The position numbers and the translations under genes were made by a program. From a bacterium (GTDB lineage Bacteria; Patescibacteria; Paceibacteria; Moranbacterales; UBA1568), in assembly GCA_021821305.1 (NCBI GenBank), contig JAKACP010000001.1, forward strand, positions 62,001 through 126,000: 64,000 bases of DNA. The letters run 5' to 3'. This document shows, piece by piece, positions 8,287-15,872 of the stretch. Position 1 is the stretch's first letter. Every line of letters starts with the position of its first letter. The notes under the pieces are model-generated. The model did no database searches. It was not told the origin of the DNA and saw nothing but the letters and a program-made list of their open reading frames with translations.

Positions 8287-8324
8287 TAATAAAAGCGCAA
8301 ACACCAATCGTTGCGCTTTTATTG
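8287..8324. terminator. Bidirectional terminator between thrS and the RNHCP gene
   Basis: The 13-bp stem AATAAAAGCGCAA/TTGCGCTTTTATT has a 9-nt loop and T-rich tracts on both sides. It separates convergent genes thrS (plus) and the RNHCP protein (minus). Confidence 0.85.
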
Positions 8325-8344
8325 TTTTCCGACGACATCCTCCC

Positions 8345-8668
8345 TCACCTCTTCGAGAGCCGGTCGGCCGCGTCCCGCGCCATCCGGAGGAGAACGTTCC
8401 GATCGTCGCCGTCGTCGACACGGTTCTCCCGTTCATGGCCGCAGACGACGCACCGGTGCAGGATACGCTCCTCACCGTTTTTCATGCGAGAGGAGACGGG
8501 CTCCATGAGACCCCCGCACGAGGCGGCGCGATCCCCGGGGAATACGTCCACGTGACGGCTAAAGAGGCATGCCGGACAGTGATTCGTATACCCGTCACCC
8601 GTAACCGCGACACCGCAGCGGGCGCAAATGAAATCCTCTTTTTTTCTCCGGAACTTCCGTTCGTTCAT
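8345..8668 (-). CDS. RNHCP domain zinc-ribbon protein
   Basis: The 107-residue protein contains three zinc-ribbon-like knuckles: CARCGV near residue 14, NHCPACLFSRHVD near 29, and HRCVVCGHERENRVDD near 73. This is the RNHCP domain, named after its conserved Arg-Asn-His-Cys-Pro, here with Thr in place of Arg. Function is unknown; the fold suggests nucleic-acid or protein binding. I chose the ATG at 8668 because the family begins with an FxCxxC segment soon after the start. A start at 8701 (MLPRVKRL) is possible. The upstream region overlaps the promoter of the divergent gene at 8741. Confidence 0.8.
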   Translation of the reverse strand: MNERKFRRKKEDFICARCGVAVTGDGYTNHCPACLFSRHVDVFPGDRAASCGGLMEPVSSRMKNGEERILHRCVVCGHERENRVDDGDDRNVLLRMARDAADRLSKR

Positions 8669-8675
8669 AAGCCGT

Positions 8676-8705
8676 TTGACGCGAGGGAGCATTCCCCAGT
8701 ATGAT
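8676..8705 (+). promoter_or_regulatory. Sigma-70-like promoter for the 8741 gene
   Basis: TTGACG (8676-8681), 18-bp spacer, TATGAT (8700-8705). The predicted RNA start is about 30 nt before the ATG at 8741. The promoter lies across the start region of the divergent RNHCP gene, so the two genes may be coordinately controlled. Confidence 0.7.
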
Positions 8706-8740
8706 ACGCTGATGTTCATTACAAAGAAAGGAGTGGCACC

Positions 8741-9196
8741 ATGGATAATCCGATCGTTCTCCTCGCCGTACTCAACGTCATCCCGAGCACCCTGCCTGAG
8801 ATTTTGTCCGACATAGCCTCCCTCAGACAAGGAAGGGGGTATTCCCCGTTCGGCGGGTCGTGCGCGATCAGCCGGTTCGTCAGGGAGTCCGGCGATGGTC
8901 CGGGTCCGCTTGAGCCGTTCCATACGCGGGAAACCTGTGAAAAGGGTCTCATGGAACTGGCTCGGCTCGGACTCGTCAAAAAAGACGACGCCGGATACCG
9001 ATTGACGTACGAGGGCATCGCGATGACCGCGGCGGTCATCAGGCGCGTGAAGAAGAAATACGGGCCCCAGGCACCCCCGCTTCCGTCCGCCGTACGCAAG
9101 GATCGGCCGGATCCGCCCGTCGAGCTCTCTCCAATCTCCCGGCAGAAGCTCTTGGAGGAACTCGTCAAACGATACGCCGACGAGCAAAAACACTGA
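8741..9196 (+). CDS. Hypothetical protein with winged-helix-like segment
   Basis: I do not recognise a family for this 151-residue protein. Residues ~65-100 (CEKGLMELARLGLVKKDDAGYRLTYEG, quoted in part) have the helix-then-hairpin pattern of a winged helix such as those in MarR/PadR-type proteins, so DNA binding is possible. A Pro-rich stretch follows at 108-125, then a C-terminal helix. It has a strong Shine-Dalgarno (AAAGGAG), its own promoter and its own terminator, so it is an independent single-gene unit. No membrane helices are evident. Confidence 0.75.
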   Translation: MDNPIVLLAVLNVIPSTLPEILSDIASLRQGRGYSPFGGSCAISRFVRESGDGPGPLEPFHTRETCEKGLMELARLGLVKKDDAGYRLTYEGIAMTAAVIRRVKKKYGPQAPPLPSAVRKDRPDPPVELSPISRQKLLEELVKRYADEQKH

Positions 9197-9231
9197 ACGG
9201 AGACATGTCAACCGACTGTCTCCGTTTTTTC
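9196..9231 (+). terminator. Intrinsic terminator after the 8741 gene
   Basis: The stem ACGGAGACA/TGTCTCCGT is followed by a run of six T, starting right after the stop codon. Confidence 0.85.
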
Positions 9232-9246
9232 ATGTCCGGAAGAGCC

Positions 9247-9765
9247 TTACTTGATCCCCATGAGCTCGGTCTCGAACACGAGCGTCGCATCCGGAGGGAT
9301 GAGCGCGCCGGCGCCGCGCGAACCATAGCCCATCTCCGAAGGGATGGTGAGCCGGCGCTTCTCGCCGACCTTCATGCCGAGCAGTCCCTCGTCCCAGCCG
9401 CGGATGACCTCTCCCGCGCCCACGGTGAAGGAAAACGGCTCGCCGCGATCGATACTCGAATCGAACTTGGTACCGTCGGTGAGCGTCCCGGTGTAGTGTA
9501 CCGAGATCATATCGCCCTTCTTCGTCACCCGATCCCCGGAACCTTCCCGGAGCGTCTCTATCTTGAGATCCATACTCGTTTCGTTATCCTTTTTATCGGC
9601 TACCACCGGTTGTTTCTGGGTCGACTGCTCGCGGACCTTCTCCTCGTCTATCGTCACCGCGATCTCCTTCGTGCGTGAGGGCGCCTTGTCTTCCTGCGGC
9701 CGGGAGGAATAATACATGACGCCGACGAATGCCATGACGCCGACGATCGCGAATATCTTGTTCAT
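9247..9765 (-). CDS. Membrane-anchored FKBP-type peptidyl-prolyl isomerase
   Basis: The 172-residue protein catalyses cis-trans isomerisation of prolyl bonds. Residues 4-20 are a membrane anchor, 25-70 a charged linker, and 75-172 an FKBP domain with the expected blocks VHYTGTLTDGTKFDSS, GEVIRGWDEGLLGMKVGEKRRLTIP and YGSRGAGALIPPDATLVFE. The domain should face the outside of the membrane, helping folding of exported proteins. The start at 9765 puts the anchor at the N-terminus; upstream in-frame sequence runs through the tRNA-Gly gene and is not coding. Confidence 0.92.
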   Translation of the reverse strand: MNKIFAIVGVMAFVGVMYYSSRPQEDKAPSRTKEIAVTIDEEKVREQSTQKQPVVADKKDNETSMDLKIETLREGSGDRVTKKGDMISVHYTGTLTDGTKFDSSIDRGEPFSFTVGAGEVIRGWDEGLLGMKVGEKRRLTIPSEMGYGSRGAGALIPPDATLVFETELMGIK

Positions 9766-9787
9766 AGGTGTTTCCGTATCGTGTTCG

Positions 9788-9863
9788 TGGAGCGGGTGAT
9801 GGGAATCGAACCCACCTCTCGACCTTGGAAGGGTCGCATAATAAGCCACTATACTACACCCGC
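9788..9863 (-). tRNA. tRNA-Gly (anticodon UCC)
   Basis: The acceptor GCGGGTG pairs with CACCCGC. The anticodon stem CGACC/GGTCG closes the loop CTTCCAA (anticodon TCC), and the T-loop is TTCGATT. Discriminator T and CCA are encoded. The remnant at 4735 resembles the 3' end of this gene. Confidence 0.95.
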
Positions 9864-9891
9864 ATCGTCTGCAGACGGTTCCGCCCGAGCG

Positions 9892-10635
9892 CTATTTCCC
9901 GGCTATCGGGCCCGTCAGTCCCGTGAAAGGATCGATCTTGATATCCTCGGGCAGGACTCCGAGCCCGAGAAGCATCTCTTTCATCGCGTCCGCGAAACCG
10001 GGAGCGCCTATGACATAATAATGGCAATCCGTCGCATCTGGCAAGTATTTCCGGATCATGTCCCCGGTGATGTGCCCACGCTCTTCCCGCGGCTCCGTCG
10101 CCGGATCCGTCACATCGGACAACGTCCAGATATACCGGAAATCCGCGATATCGGCGGCGAGAAGCTCCTTGTGGAACGCGGCGTCCACGATATGACGATT
10201 CGAGTAGAAGAGGGCGTACGGGCGCGTGTCCCCGCGGAACGCGGCGTCGCGGAGCATGGCCCTCGCCGGCGCGATCCCGACGCCGCCGGCGAGCAACACG
10301 ACCGGTTTTCCGTCATTCTCCGGAATCGTGCAGTGCCCGACGGCCGGCGAACAGGAGACCGTATCGCCCGGCTTGAGGTCCCACATCGTCTTCTTGAATC
10401 CGGTTATCCCCTCGCGCATGACGAACGCGATCTCGTCCTCATGCGGGGCCGACGCGATGGAAAACGATCGGACGCCTGCCCGGACGTCCGGCTCGACCAG
10501 CCGAGTCGGGTCCATCCGCATCACGACGTACTGCCCTGCCTGGAACGTGAACCCGTCCGGCTTTTCGAACGAGAACATCCTGGTCTTATCGGCGACTTCC
10601 TTGAACTCCTTGAGCGTGAGCGTGATCATTTCCAT
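9892..10635 (-). CDS. Ferredoxin-NADP reductase-family flavoprotein
   Basis: The 247-residue protein has an FAD-binding beta barrel followed by an NAD(P)-binding domain. The FAD motif RSFSIASAP is near residue 78 and the pyridine-nucleotide motif LLAGGVGIAPARAMLRD near 135. YYVIGAPGFADAMKEML is the C-terminal element before the last strand. No iron-sulfur cysteines are present, so its electron partner is separate. In a small-genome organism it could reduce a ferredoxin or flavodoxin; the substrate cannot be read from the sequence. The start at 10635 has GAGGA 5 nt upstream; an in-frame ATG at 10668 has none. Confidence 0.88.
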   Translation of the reverse strand: MEMITLTLKEFKEVADKTRMFSFEKPDGFTFQAGQYVVMRMDPTRLVEPDVRAGVRSFSIASAPHEDEIAFVMREGITGFKKTMWDLKPGDTVSCSPAVGHCTIPENDGKPVVLLAGGVGIAPARAMLRDAAFRGDTRPYALFYSNRHIVDAAFHKELLAADIADFRYIWTLSDVTDPATEPREERGHITGDMIRKYLPDATDCHYYVIGAPGFADAMKEMLLGLGVLPEDIKIDPFTGLTGPIAGK

Positions 10636-10684
10636 ACCGTCCTCGTTTTCACGGTTACGTATTTTCACATATAAGGCCTTCTTG

Positions 10685-10755
10685 TCGGGGTGCAGGGAGT
10701 CGAACCCTGACTAAATGGTCCCAAACCACTCGTACTACCGCTATACTACACCCCG
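10685..10755 (-). tRNA. tRNA-Pro (anticodon UGG)
   Basis: The acceptor CGGGGTG/CACCCCG is fully paired. The anticodon loop TTTGGGA (TGG) is closed by GTGG/CCAT-type pairing, and the T-loop is intact. Discriminator A is present and CCA is not encoded. A damaged duplicate lies immediately upstream. Confidence 0.93.
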
Positions 10756-10761
10756 ATTCAA

Positions 10762-10843
10762 CTCGGAATCCCCGCCTGCGGCAGGCAGGGAACCGAGACT
10801 AAATGGTCCCAAACCACTCGTACTACCACTATACTATGCCCCG
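10762..10843 (-). pseudogene. tRNA-Pro(UGG) pseudogene with palindrome inserted in the T-loop
   Basis: The D-arm, anticodon arm and variable region are nearly identical to the adjacent intact tRNA-Pro. The T-arm CTCGGTTC...GATTCCGAG is split by a 19-nt GC palindrome at 10771-10789, at the same point as in the tRNA remnant at 4799. The acceptor 5' strand CGGGGCA has no partner, because sequence after the T-stem runs straight into the next tRNA. Confidence 0.8.
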
Positions 10844-10999
10844 AAAGGACCCATCCATCATACCCGCAAAGGGCAGAAAAGGCAACGGAAAGCAAAATCC
10901 CGTCCGCACGAGGCGAAACGGGATTCAGCCCTATCTTTTGTTTCTTCGAAAGCGTTCTCTCCGGACGGAATATCCGGAGGATTCCGCTTCGCTTCGCGA

Positions 11000-11281
11000 T
11001 TATTTCACCGCTTCCTTGAGACTCTTCCCGGCAGTGAATTTCGGTACCGTCATCGCGGGAATCGTGATCTTGGCCTTGGTCTGCGGGTTGATGCCTTCGC
11101 GGGCCGCGCGGTCCGAGACACGGAACGTACCGAAACCGGTAAGCGTCACCTTGTTCCCTTTGCGGAGCTCATCCGTCACGACATCCACCATGGCCTCGAT
11201 GGTCGCCTCGACATCTTTCTTCGAAAGATCCGTCTTGGCGCACACCGCGTGCACGAGCGCGTCTTTGTTCACATTCGTCAT
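11000..11281 (-). CDS. HU-family nucleoid protein
   Basis: The 93-residue protein is a classic HU/IHF DNA-bending protein: a helical dimerisation part (MTNVNKDALVHAVCAKTD onward) and the conserved TLTGFGTFRVSDRAAREG strand leading to the NPQTKAKITIPA arm that wraps the minor groove. It compacts and bends the chromosome as a dimer. The ATG at 11281 has AGGTGG just upstream; a GTG at 11290 inside that Shine-Dalgarno is less likely. An upstream promoter-like TTGCTT-16-TAGAAT is at 11351-11378. Confidence 0.95.
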   Translation of the reverse strand: MTNVNKDALVHAVCAKTDLSKKDVEATIEAMVDVVTDELRKGNKVTLTGFGTFRVSDRAAREGINPQTKAKITIPAMTVPKFTAGKSLKEAVK

Positions 11282-11350
11282 ACTTTCCACCTGCCTTTCT
11301 AGTTTTCTGCTCCGGCCATCCGGAGTGTCTATGAATTTTCCTCCGATACC

Positions 11351-11378
11351 ATTCTAACTTTTCGCTGAAAAAAAGCAA
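11351..11378 (-). promoter_or_regulatory. Probable promoter of the HU gene
   Basis: Minus strand: TTGCTT (11378-11373), 16-bp spacer, TAGAAT (11356-11351). The predicted start is about 60 nt before the HU ATG. Confidence 0.5.
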
Positions 11379-11404
11379 ATCCCAAACATTGTCAACACTC
11401 GACC

Positions 11405-12937
11405 CTACCGGGCGAACTCGATCGACCGGGTCTCGCGCATCACGACCACGCGGATCTCGCCGGGGTACTTGAGCTCCTCTTGGATCCGGCCCGCGATGTC
11501 CTTGGCGAGCTTCATCGCGCCGAGATCATCCGTCTTCTCGGGATTCACGAACACCCGCACCTCGCGGCCCGCCTGGATGGCATAGGACTTCTCCACTTCG
11601 GAAAACGAGTTGATGAGCGATTCGAGCTCCTCGAGCCGTCTGATGTATTTTTCCGCGGTCTCCTTCCGGGCACCCGGACGGGCCGCCGAAATCGCGTCGG
11701 CCGCGGTCACGATATAGGATTCGAGCGACGAATGCGGATACTCGTCATGATGGCACTTCATGGCGTCGATCACTTCCTGCTGCACGCCGAATTTCTCGAG
11801 GATCCGGATGCCGATGTTCACGTGCGTCCCCTCGATCTCATGGTCCACCGCCTTGCCGATATCATGGAGCAATCCGGCCTTCTTCGCGACCGCGACGTTG
11901 CCGCCCAGTTCCGCGGCCAAAGCGCCGGCGATATAGGAGACCTCGAGCGTATGGATGAGCACGTTCTGCTTGTAGCTGTAGCGGAACCGCAGCCGTCCGA
12001 GGATATAGAGCAGCTTGGGATGGAGCCCGGCCACGCCGGCCTCGTATGCCGCCGCCTCGCCGGCTTCCTTGATCCTCTGATCGACTTCCTTGCGTCCTTC
12101 TTCCACGGCTTCCTCGATGCGGGCCGGATGGATGCGTCCGTCGGCTATCAGCTTCTCGAGAGCTATCTTGGCCACTTCGCGTCGGACCGGGTCGAAACCG
12201 GAGATCACGACGGATTCCGGGGTATCGTCGACGATGAGTTCGACACCGGTCTCCTTCTCGAGCGCGCGGATGTTCCGCCCTTCCTTGCCGATGATCTTCC
12301 CCTTGATGTCATCCGAAGGGATCGGCACCGTCGTCGTCGTGAACTCGGAGACATGCGAGCGGGAGTATTTCTGGATGATGGTCGCCATGATGTTGAGCGA
12401 CCGCTCCTCGAGCGCCTCCGTCCCCTCCTTCTCGAGCTTGGTGATGCGCTGGACCAGGGCATCCTTGCTGTCCTCCTCCACGAGGCGGAACAGCTCCTCG
12501 CGGGCCTGCTCCGTCGAGAGGTTGGCTATGCGCTGGAGCTTTTCCTGCTCTTCTCCGCGAAGCTTTTCCACATCCTCCTGGATCGCCCGTATCTCGTCGG
12601 CTTTCTTGAGGAGCGTCTTCTTCTCCTGTTCGGTCTCGCTCAGGCGATGCTCGAGCTCGTCCTCACGCTTCTCGAGACGGCGTTCCTGGCGGCGGAACTC
12701 CTCCTCCCGGACCTGCGCCTCCTTTTTCGCTTCTTCCAAAAGCTCGACCGAACGGTTTTTCGCCTCGAGCACGATATCCGCGGATTTCTTTTCCGCGTCC
12801 TCGACGATCTTGGCCACCTGCCCCTCGGCGGTGGAAAGCTCACGTTTCGCCATCGTCTGGCGGGCCAGGTAGCCCAAAACCGCACCGACGCCGAGGGCGA
12901 GGGTGCCGATAAGCAGCAAAGTCACGCTGATAACCAT
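11405..12937 (-). CDS. rny: Ribonuclease Y
   Basis: This membrane-anchored endoribonuclease starts mRNA decay. The product is 510 residues, close to the usual 510-520. An N-terminal membrane helix (residues 3-23) is followed by a long Glu/Lys/Arg coiled coil (30-200). A KH domain (KGKIIGKEGRNIRALE near 212) and an HD domain with LLHDIGKAVDHE near 355 carrying the metal-binding His-Asp pair complete it. The gene stands alone. About 490 nt upstream is intergenic and includes one copy of the ~190-nt structured element. Confidence 0.97.
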   Translation of the reverse strand: MVISVTLLLIGTLALGVGAVLGYLARQTMAKRELSTAEGQVAKIVEDAEKKSADIVLEAKNRSVELLEEAKKEAQVREEEFRRQERRLEKREDELEHRLSETEQEKKTLLKKADEIRAIQEDVEKLRGEEQEKLQRIANLSTEQAREELFRLVEEDSKDALVQRITKLEKEGTEALEERSLNIMATIIQKYSRSHVSEFTTTTVPIPSDDIKGKIIGKEGRNIRALEKETGVELIVDDTPESVVISGFDPVRREVAKIALEKLIADGRIHPARIEEAVEEGRKEVDQRIKEAGEAAAYEAGVAGLHPKLLYILGRLRFRYSYKQNVLIHTLEVSYIAGALAAELGGNVAVAKKAGLLHDIGKAVDHEIEGTHVNIGIRILEKFGVQQEVIDAMKCHHDEYPHSSLESYIVTAADAISAARPGARKETAEKYIRRLEELESLINSFSEVEKSYAIQAGREVRVFVNPEKTDDLGAMKLAKDIAGRIQEELKYPGEIRVVVMRETRSIEFAR

Positions 12938-13428
12938 AACCGTGTATCCCTGTGCCCGAGATACCGCGGAGGGTCGTCGGAGAGGCTTACTTCGAAGCCT
13001 TCTTCATCCGATGAACATGAGAAAGAATACCGGAAACGGATCCGGCGGAAATATGAATGTCTCTGTGCGAATAGGAATGGGTTCCCTTCATAATTTTCAA
13101 TCTTCTCGTCCCCGCTATCTCAAGAAAAGGGGTGAAACAATATTTACGAATGTGGAGCCATCATAGCCCAACGGGACCGCTTTGTCAAAGAGATTGGCGA
13201 GGTGCTATACTGACTAAGTAACTGTTCAACATCTCACCGCCCTGAATACAAGAAAAAGCATGCTTGTCTCATAAAATGTCCGGATTTCGGCTGCAAACCC
13301 CTCAAAGCTCGTCGGATTATCACGATAGCCCTCCTCACTTCTCAGGGTTTTCGCTCGAAATCCGAACATTTTCTTGAGACATGAGATATTGAACAGTTAC
13401 TAAAGAAATCACCATAAACAGAAACATC
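12938..13428. other. Intergenic region between divergent rny and gpmI
   Basis: This 491-nt stretch has no credible gene. Its right part (13214-13403) is one copy of a ~190-nt structured element. The left part should hold the rny promoter, which I could not assign. gpmI begins 25 nt after the element. Confidence 0.6.
13214..13403 (-). repeat. ~190-nt structured element, copy A
   Basis: Best read on the minus strand. A 19-bp outer stem begins GTAACT and ends ATCTCA on the 5' arm. Inside it is a second long helix (GTCTCA, AAAATGT and CGGATTTCG, each pairing in order with the 3' arm). The core contains GGAGGGCTATCG, a GATAA loop and TTTGCAGCCGAAAT. Copy B at 58531 has the same core and the same helices, but the stem sequences differ with matching changes on both arms. 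No open reading frame is present. The element ends 25 nt upstream of gpmI. Confidence 0.85.
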
Positions 13429-15003
13429 GTGTACCGACCGTTCGTGCTGGTCGTCTTGGACGGATGGGGCTTGAGCTCCTTCACCCAAGGGAATCCTTTG
13501 CGCCAGGCGAAGCTCCCGACCATCGAAAAACTCAACCGATTCTACCCCCTGGCGACGCTTCAGGCCTCCGGAATTTCCGTAGGTCTTCCTTGGAATACCG
13601 CCGGAAACAGCGAGGTCGGCCACATGACCATGGGCGCGGGACGCGTCATCTACCAGAACCTCCCGCGCATCGCGCTTTCCATACAGGACGGGAGTTTCTA
13701 TAAGAATCCCACGCTGCTCGCCGCCATCGACAACGTGAAACGGACCGGGGGGAAACTCCATCTGATGGGGCTCGTCGGTGCCGGCGCGGTGCACTCGAGC
13801 AAGGATCACCTCTCGGCATTGCTGCGCATGACCAAGAACGAGGGGCTCGAGCAGGTGTTCATCCACGCCTTCACCGACGGTCGCGACTCCCCTCCGATGG
13901 CGGGAATACAGCATATCCGCGACCTCGAACGCGAGATGTCGATGATCGGCATCGGCCGGGTCGCCTCGGTCATCGGTCGCAACTGGGCCATGGACCGCAA
14001 CAACAACTGGGACCGCATCGAGAAGGCCTATCGGATGCTCACCGAAGGGAAAGGCGAGCCGATGACCGATGTTCCGCTCTATCTCGAGCAATCCTACCTC
14101 AAGAACGTCACGGACGAATACGTCGAGGCCGGCGTCACCGTGGATGAGAACGGGCAACCGATCGCGCGCATCGAGGAGAAGGACTCGGTGATATATTTCA
14201 ATTTCCGCGAAGACCGGGCCCGTGAGCTCACCAAGGCGTTCACGCTTCCCGGCTTCGACAAGTTCGATCGGCCGAAATTTCTCGACATCCATTTCGTCAC
14301 CCTGACCGAATACGAGCGGGATCTCCCCGTGACCGGCATCGCGTTCCCTCCGGAAAAGGTCGAGAACAGTCTCGGCGAGACGCTCTCCAACGCCGGAAAA
14401 AAGCAGCTGCGCATCGCCGAGACCGAAAAATATGCCCACGTCACCTACTTCTTCAACGGAGGCAAGGAGCGGGCTTTCGCCGGCGAAGATCGGCTCCTCG
14501 TGCCGTCTCCGACCGTTTCCAAATTCGACGAGGTTCCGGAGATGAGCTCCGGAGAGTTGACCGACACGGTCATAAAGGCCATCGGTGAGGGGAAATATGA
14601 TTTCATCCTCGTCAATTACGCGAACCCGGACATGGTCGCCCATACCGGAAACGAGGAAGCGACGGTCGAAGCCGTCGAGGCGACCGACCGGTGCCTGGCG
14701 CTCCTCATCCCCGCGGTACTGCAGGCCGGAGGCGCGATGATGGTCACTTCGGATCACGGAAACGCCGAGGAACTCAAGAAGGCTTCCACCGGAGAGACCG
14801 ACACCGAGCACTCGACCAACCCCATACCGCTCTGGTACCTCACCCCGGACAACCATCGGGAAAAGGACGCCGGCACGATGATGCGCGAACAAAACGAGGT
14901 ACGCGGACTCCTTTCGGACGTCGCTCCGACCATACTCGATATACTGCAGATTCCCCAGCCGGCCGAGATGAACGGCTCGAGTATCGCGTCCTTGCTCGAG
15001 TGA
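13429..15003 (+). CDS. gpmI: 2,3-bisphosphoglycerate-independent phosphoglycerate mutase
   Basis: This glycolytic enzyme interconverts 3- and 2-phosphoglycerate, using two metal ions and a serine nucleophile. The 524-residue length and motifs fit the family: LVVLDGWG (metal-binding D11), AGNSEVGHMTMGAGR with nucleophile S61, HAFTDGRDSPP, and the C-terminal TSDHGNAEE. The start codon is GTG with no Shine-Dalgarno; the structured element A ends just upstream and could influence expression. A strong terminator follows. Confidence 0.96.
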   Translation: MYRPFVLVVLDGWGLSSFTQGNPLRQAKLPTIEKLNRFYPLATLQASGISVGLPWNTAGNSEVGHMTMGAGRVIYQNLPRIALSIQDGSFYKNPTLLAAIDNVKRTGGKLHLMGLVGAGAVHSSKDHLSALLRMTKNEGLEQVFIHAFTDGRDSPPMAGIQHIRDLEREMSMIGIGRVASVIGRNWAMDRNNNWDRIEKAYRMLTEGKGEPMTDVPLYLEQSYLKNVTDEYVEAGVTVDENGQPIARIEEKDSVIYFNFREDRARELTKAFTLPGFDKFDRPKFLDIHFVTLTEYERDLPVTGIAFPPEKVENSLGETLSNAGKKQLRIAETEKYAHVTYFFNGGKERAFAGEDRLLVPSPTVSKFDEVPEMSSGELTDTVIKAIGEGKYDFILVNYANPDMVAHTGNEEATVEAVEATDRCLALLIPAVLQAGGAMMVTSDHGNAEELKKASTGETDTEHSTNPIPLWYLTPDNHREKDAGTMMREQNEVRGLLSDVAPTILDILQIPQPAEMNGSSIASLLE

Positions 15004-15023
15004 TACTTAGCGGGAAACTCGAC

Positions 15024-15061
15024 AAAACGCCCCCTCACGCGACGTGACGGGGCGTTTTTTT
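15024..15061. terminator. Bidirectional terminator between gpmI and clpP
   Basis: A long stem AACGCCCC...TCACG / CGTGA...GGGGCGTT is followed by seven T on the plus strand and has an A-run on the other side. Confidence 0.85.
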
Positions 15062-15080
15062 ATTCCGATCGCCGATCGAC

Positions 15081-15665
15081 CTACGAGATGACCTTGTCGA
15101 CGATGCCGTACGACTTGGCTTCGTCCGCCGTCATGAAGTAGTCGCGCTCGGTATCCTTCTCGATGCGGGCGAGTTTCTGGCCGGTATGCTTCGCGAGGAT
15201 ACGGTTAAGCCGATCCCGGGTCTTGAGGATATGCCGGGCATGGATCTCGACTTCGGTCGCCTGCCCCTGCGCGCCGCCCAACACCTGGTGGATCATCACC
15301 TCGCTGTTCGGGAGCACCATGCGCTTGCCCTTGGCGCCGGCCGCGAGGAGGACCGCTCCCGCGGATGCCGCGAGTCCGACGCAGATCGTCGAGACCGTCG
15401 GCTTCACGTACTGCATCGTATCGTAGATCGCGAGCGCCGCCGTCACCGATCCGCCGGGCGAATTGATATACATGCGGATATCCTCCTTCGGGTTCTGCGA
15501 CTCGAGGAAGAGGAGCTGTGCGATGATCGTGTTGGCGACGTCGTCGTCGATGGGCGACCCGAGAAAGATGATGCGGTCCTTGAGGAGACGGGAGTAGATA
15601 TCGTATGCGCGTTCCCCCATGCTTGTCTTCTCGACGACCATCGGCACGAGATAGTTGTTTTTCAT
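15081..15665 (-). CDS. clpP: ATP-dependent Clp protease proteolytic subunit
   Basis: This serine peptidase forms the tetradecameric chamber that works with ClpX or ClpC unfoldases. The product has 194 residues, normal for the family. The catalytic triad is visible: S101 (GLAASAGAVLLAAG), H126 (MIHQVLGG) and D175 (ERDYFM). It lies downstream of tig in the same order as in many bacteria. A perfect 16-bp inverted repeat sits 7 nt upstream of the start, so it may have its own control in addition to read-through from tig. Confidence 0.97.
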   Translation of the reverse strand: MKNNYLVPMVVEKTSMGERAYDIYSRLLKDRIIFLGSPIDDDVANTIIAQLLFLESQNPKEDIRMYINSPGGSVTAALAIYDTMQYVKPTVSTICVGLAASAGAVLLAAGAKGKRMVLPNSEVMIHQVLGGAQGQATEVEIHARHILKTRDRLNRILAKHTGQKLARIEKDTERDYFMTADEAKSYGIVDKVIS

Positions 15666-15671
15666 AGTGTA

Positions 15672-15687
15672 CTGTTATGGATAACAG
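15672..15687. promoter_or_regulatory. Perfect inverted repeat upstream of clpP (operator candidate)
   Basis: CTGTTAT-GG-ATAACAG, a 7-bp dyad with a 2-nt centre, ends 7 nt before the clpP start. Its size and location fit a repressor operator or translation-control hairpin; the regulator is unknown. Confidence 0.45.
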
Positions 15688-15752
15688 GTATCGGCCAATC
15701 TGTAAATCGATCGTATCCTGTTTTCCGGGAACCGCATATTGCTCGAGCAAGC

Positions 15753-15832
15753 CCCTCTTTTCTCCGAAAATTCTCTCGGGATGCCGTCGAATGAGGAGAA
15801 TGTTCGGAAAGAAAAGAGAGGGCGGCGAGGAT
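15753..15832 (-). other. Long imperfect hairpin in the tig-clpP spacer
   Basis: CCTCTTTTCT and CCGAAAATTCTC on one arm pair with GAGAATGTTCGG and AGAAAAGAGAGG on the other, with small bulges and a ~20-nt loop. There is no T-run directly after it, so processing or partial termination is more likely than strong termination. Confidence 0.5.
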
Positions 15833-15872
15833 GCGGTCGGAGACGGGATACGGTCGATTCAACAAGGCAGGG

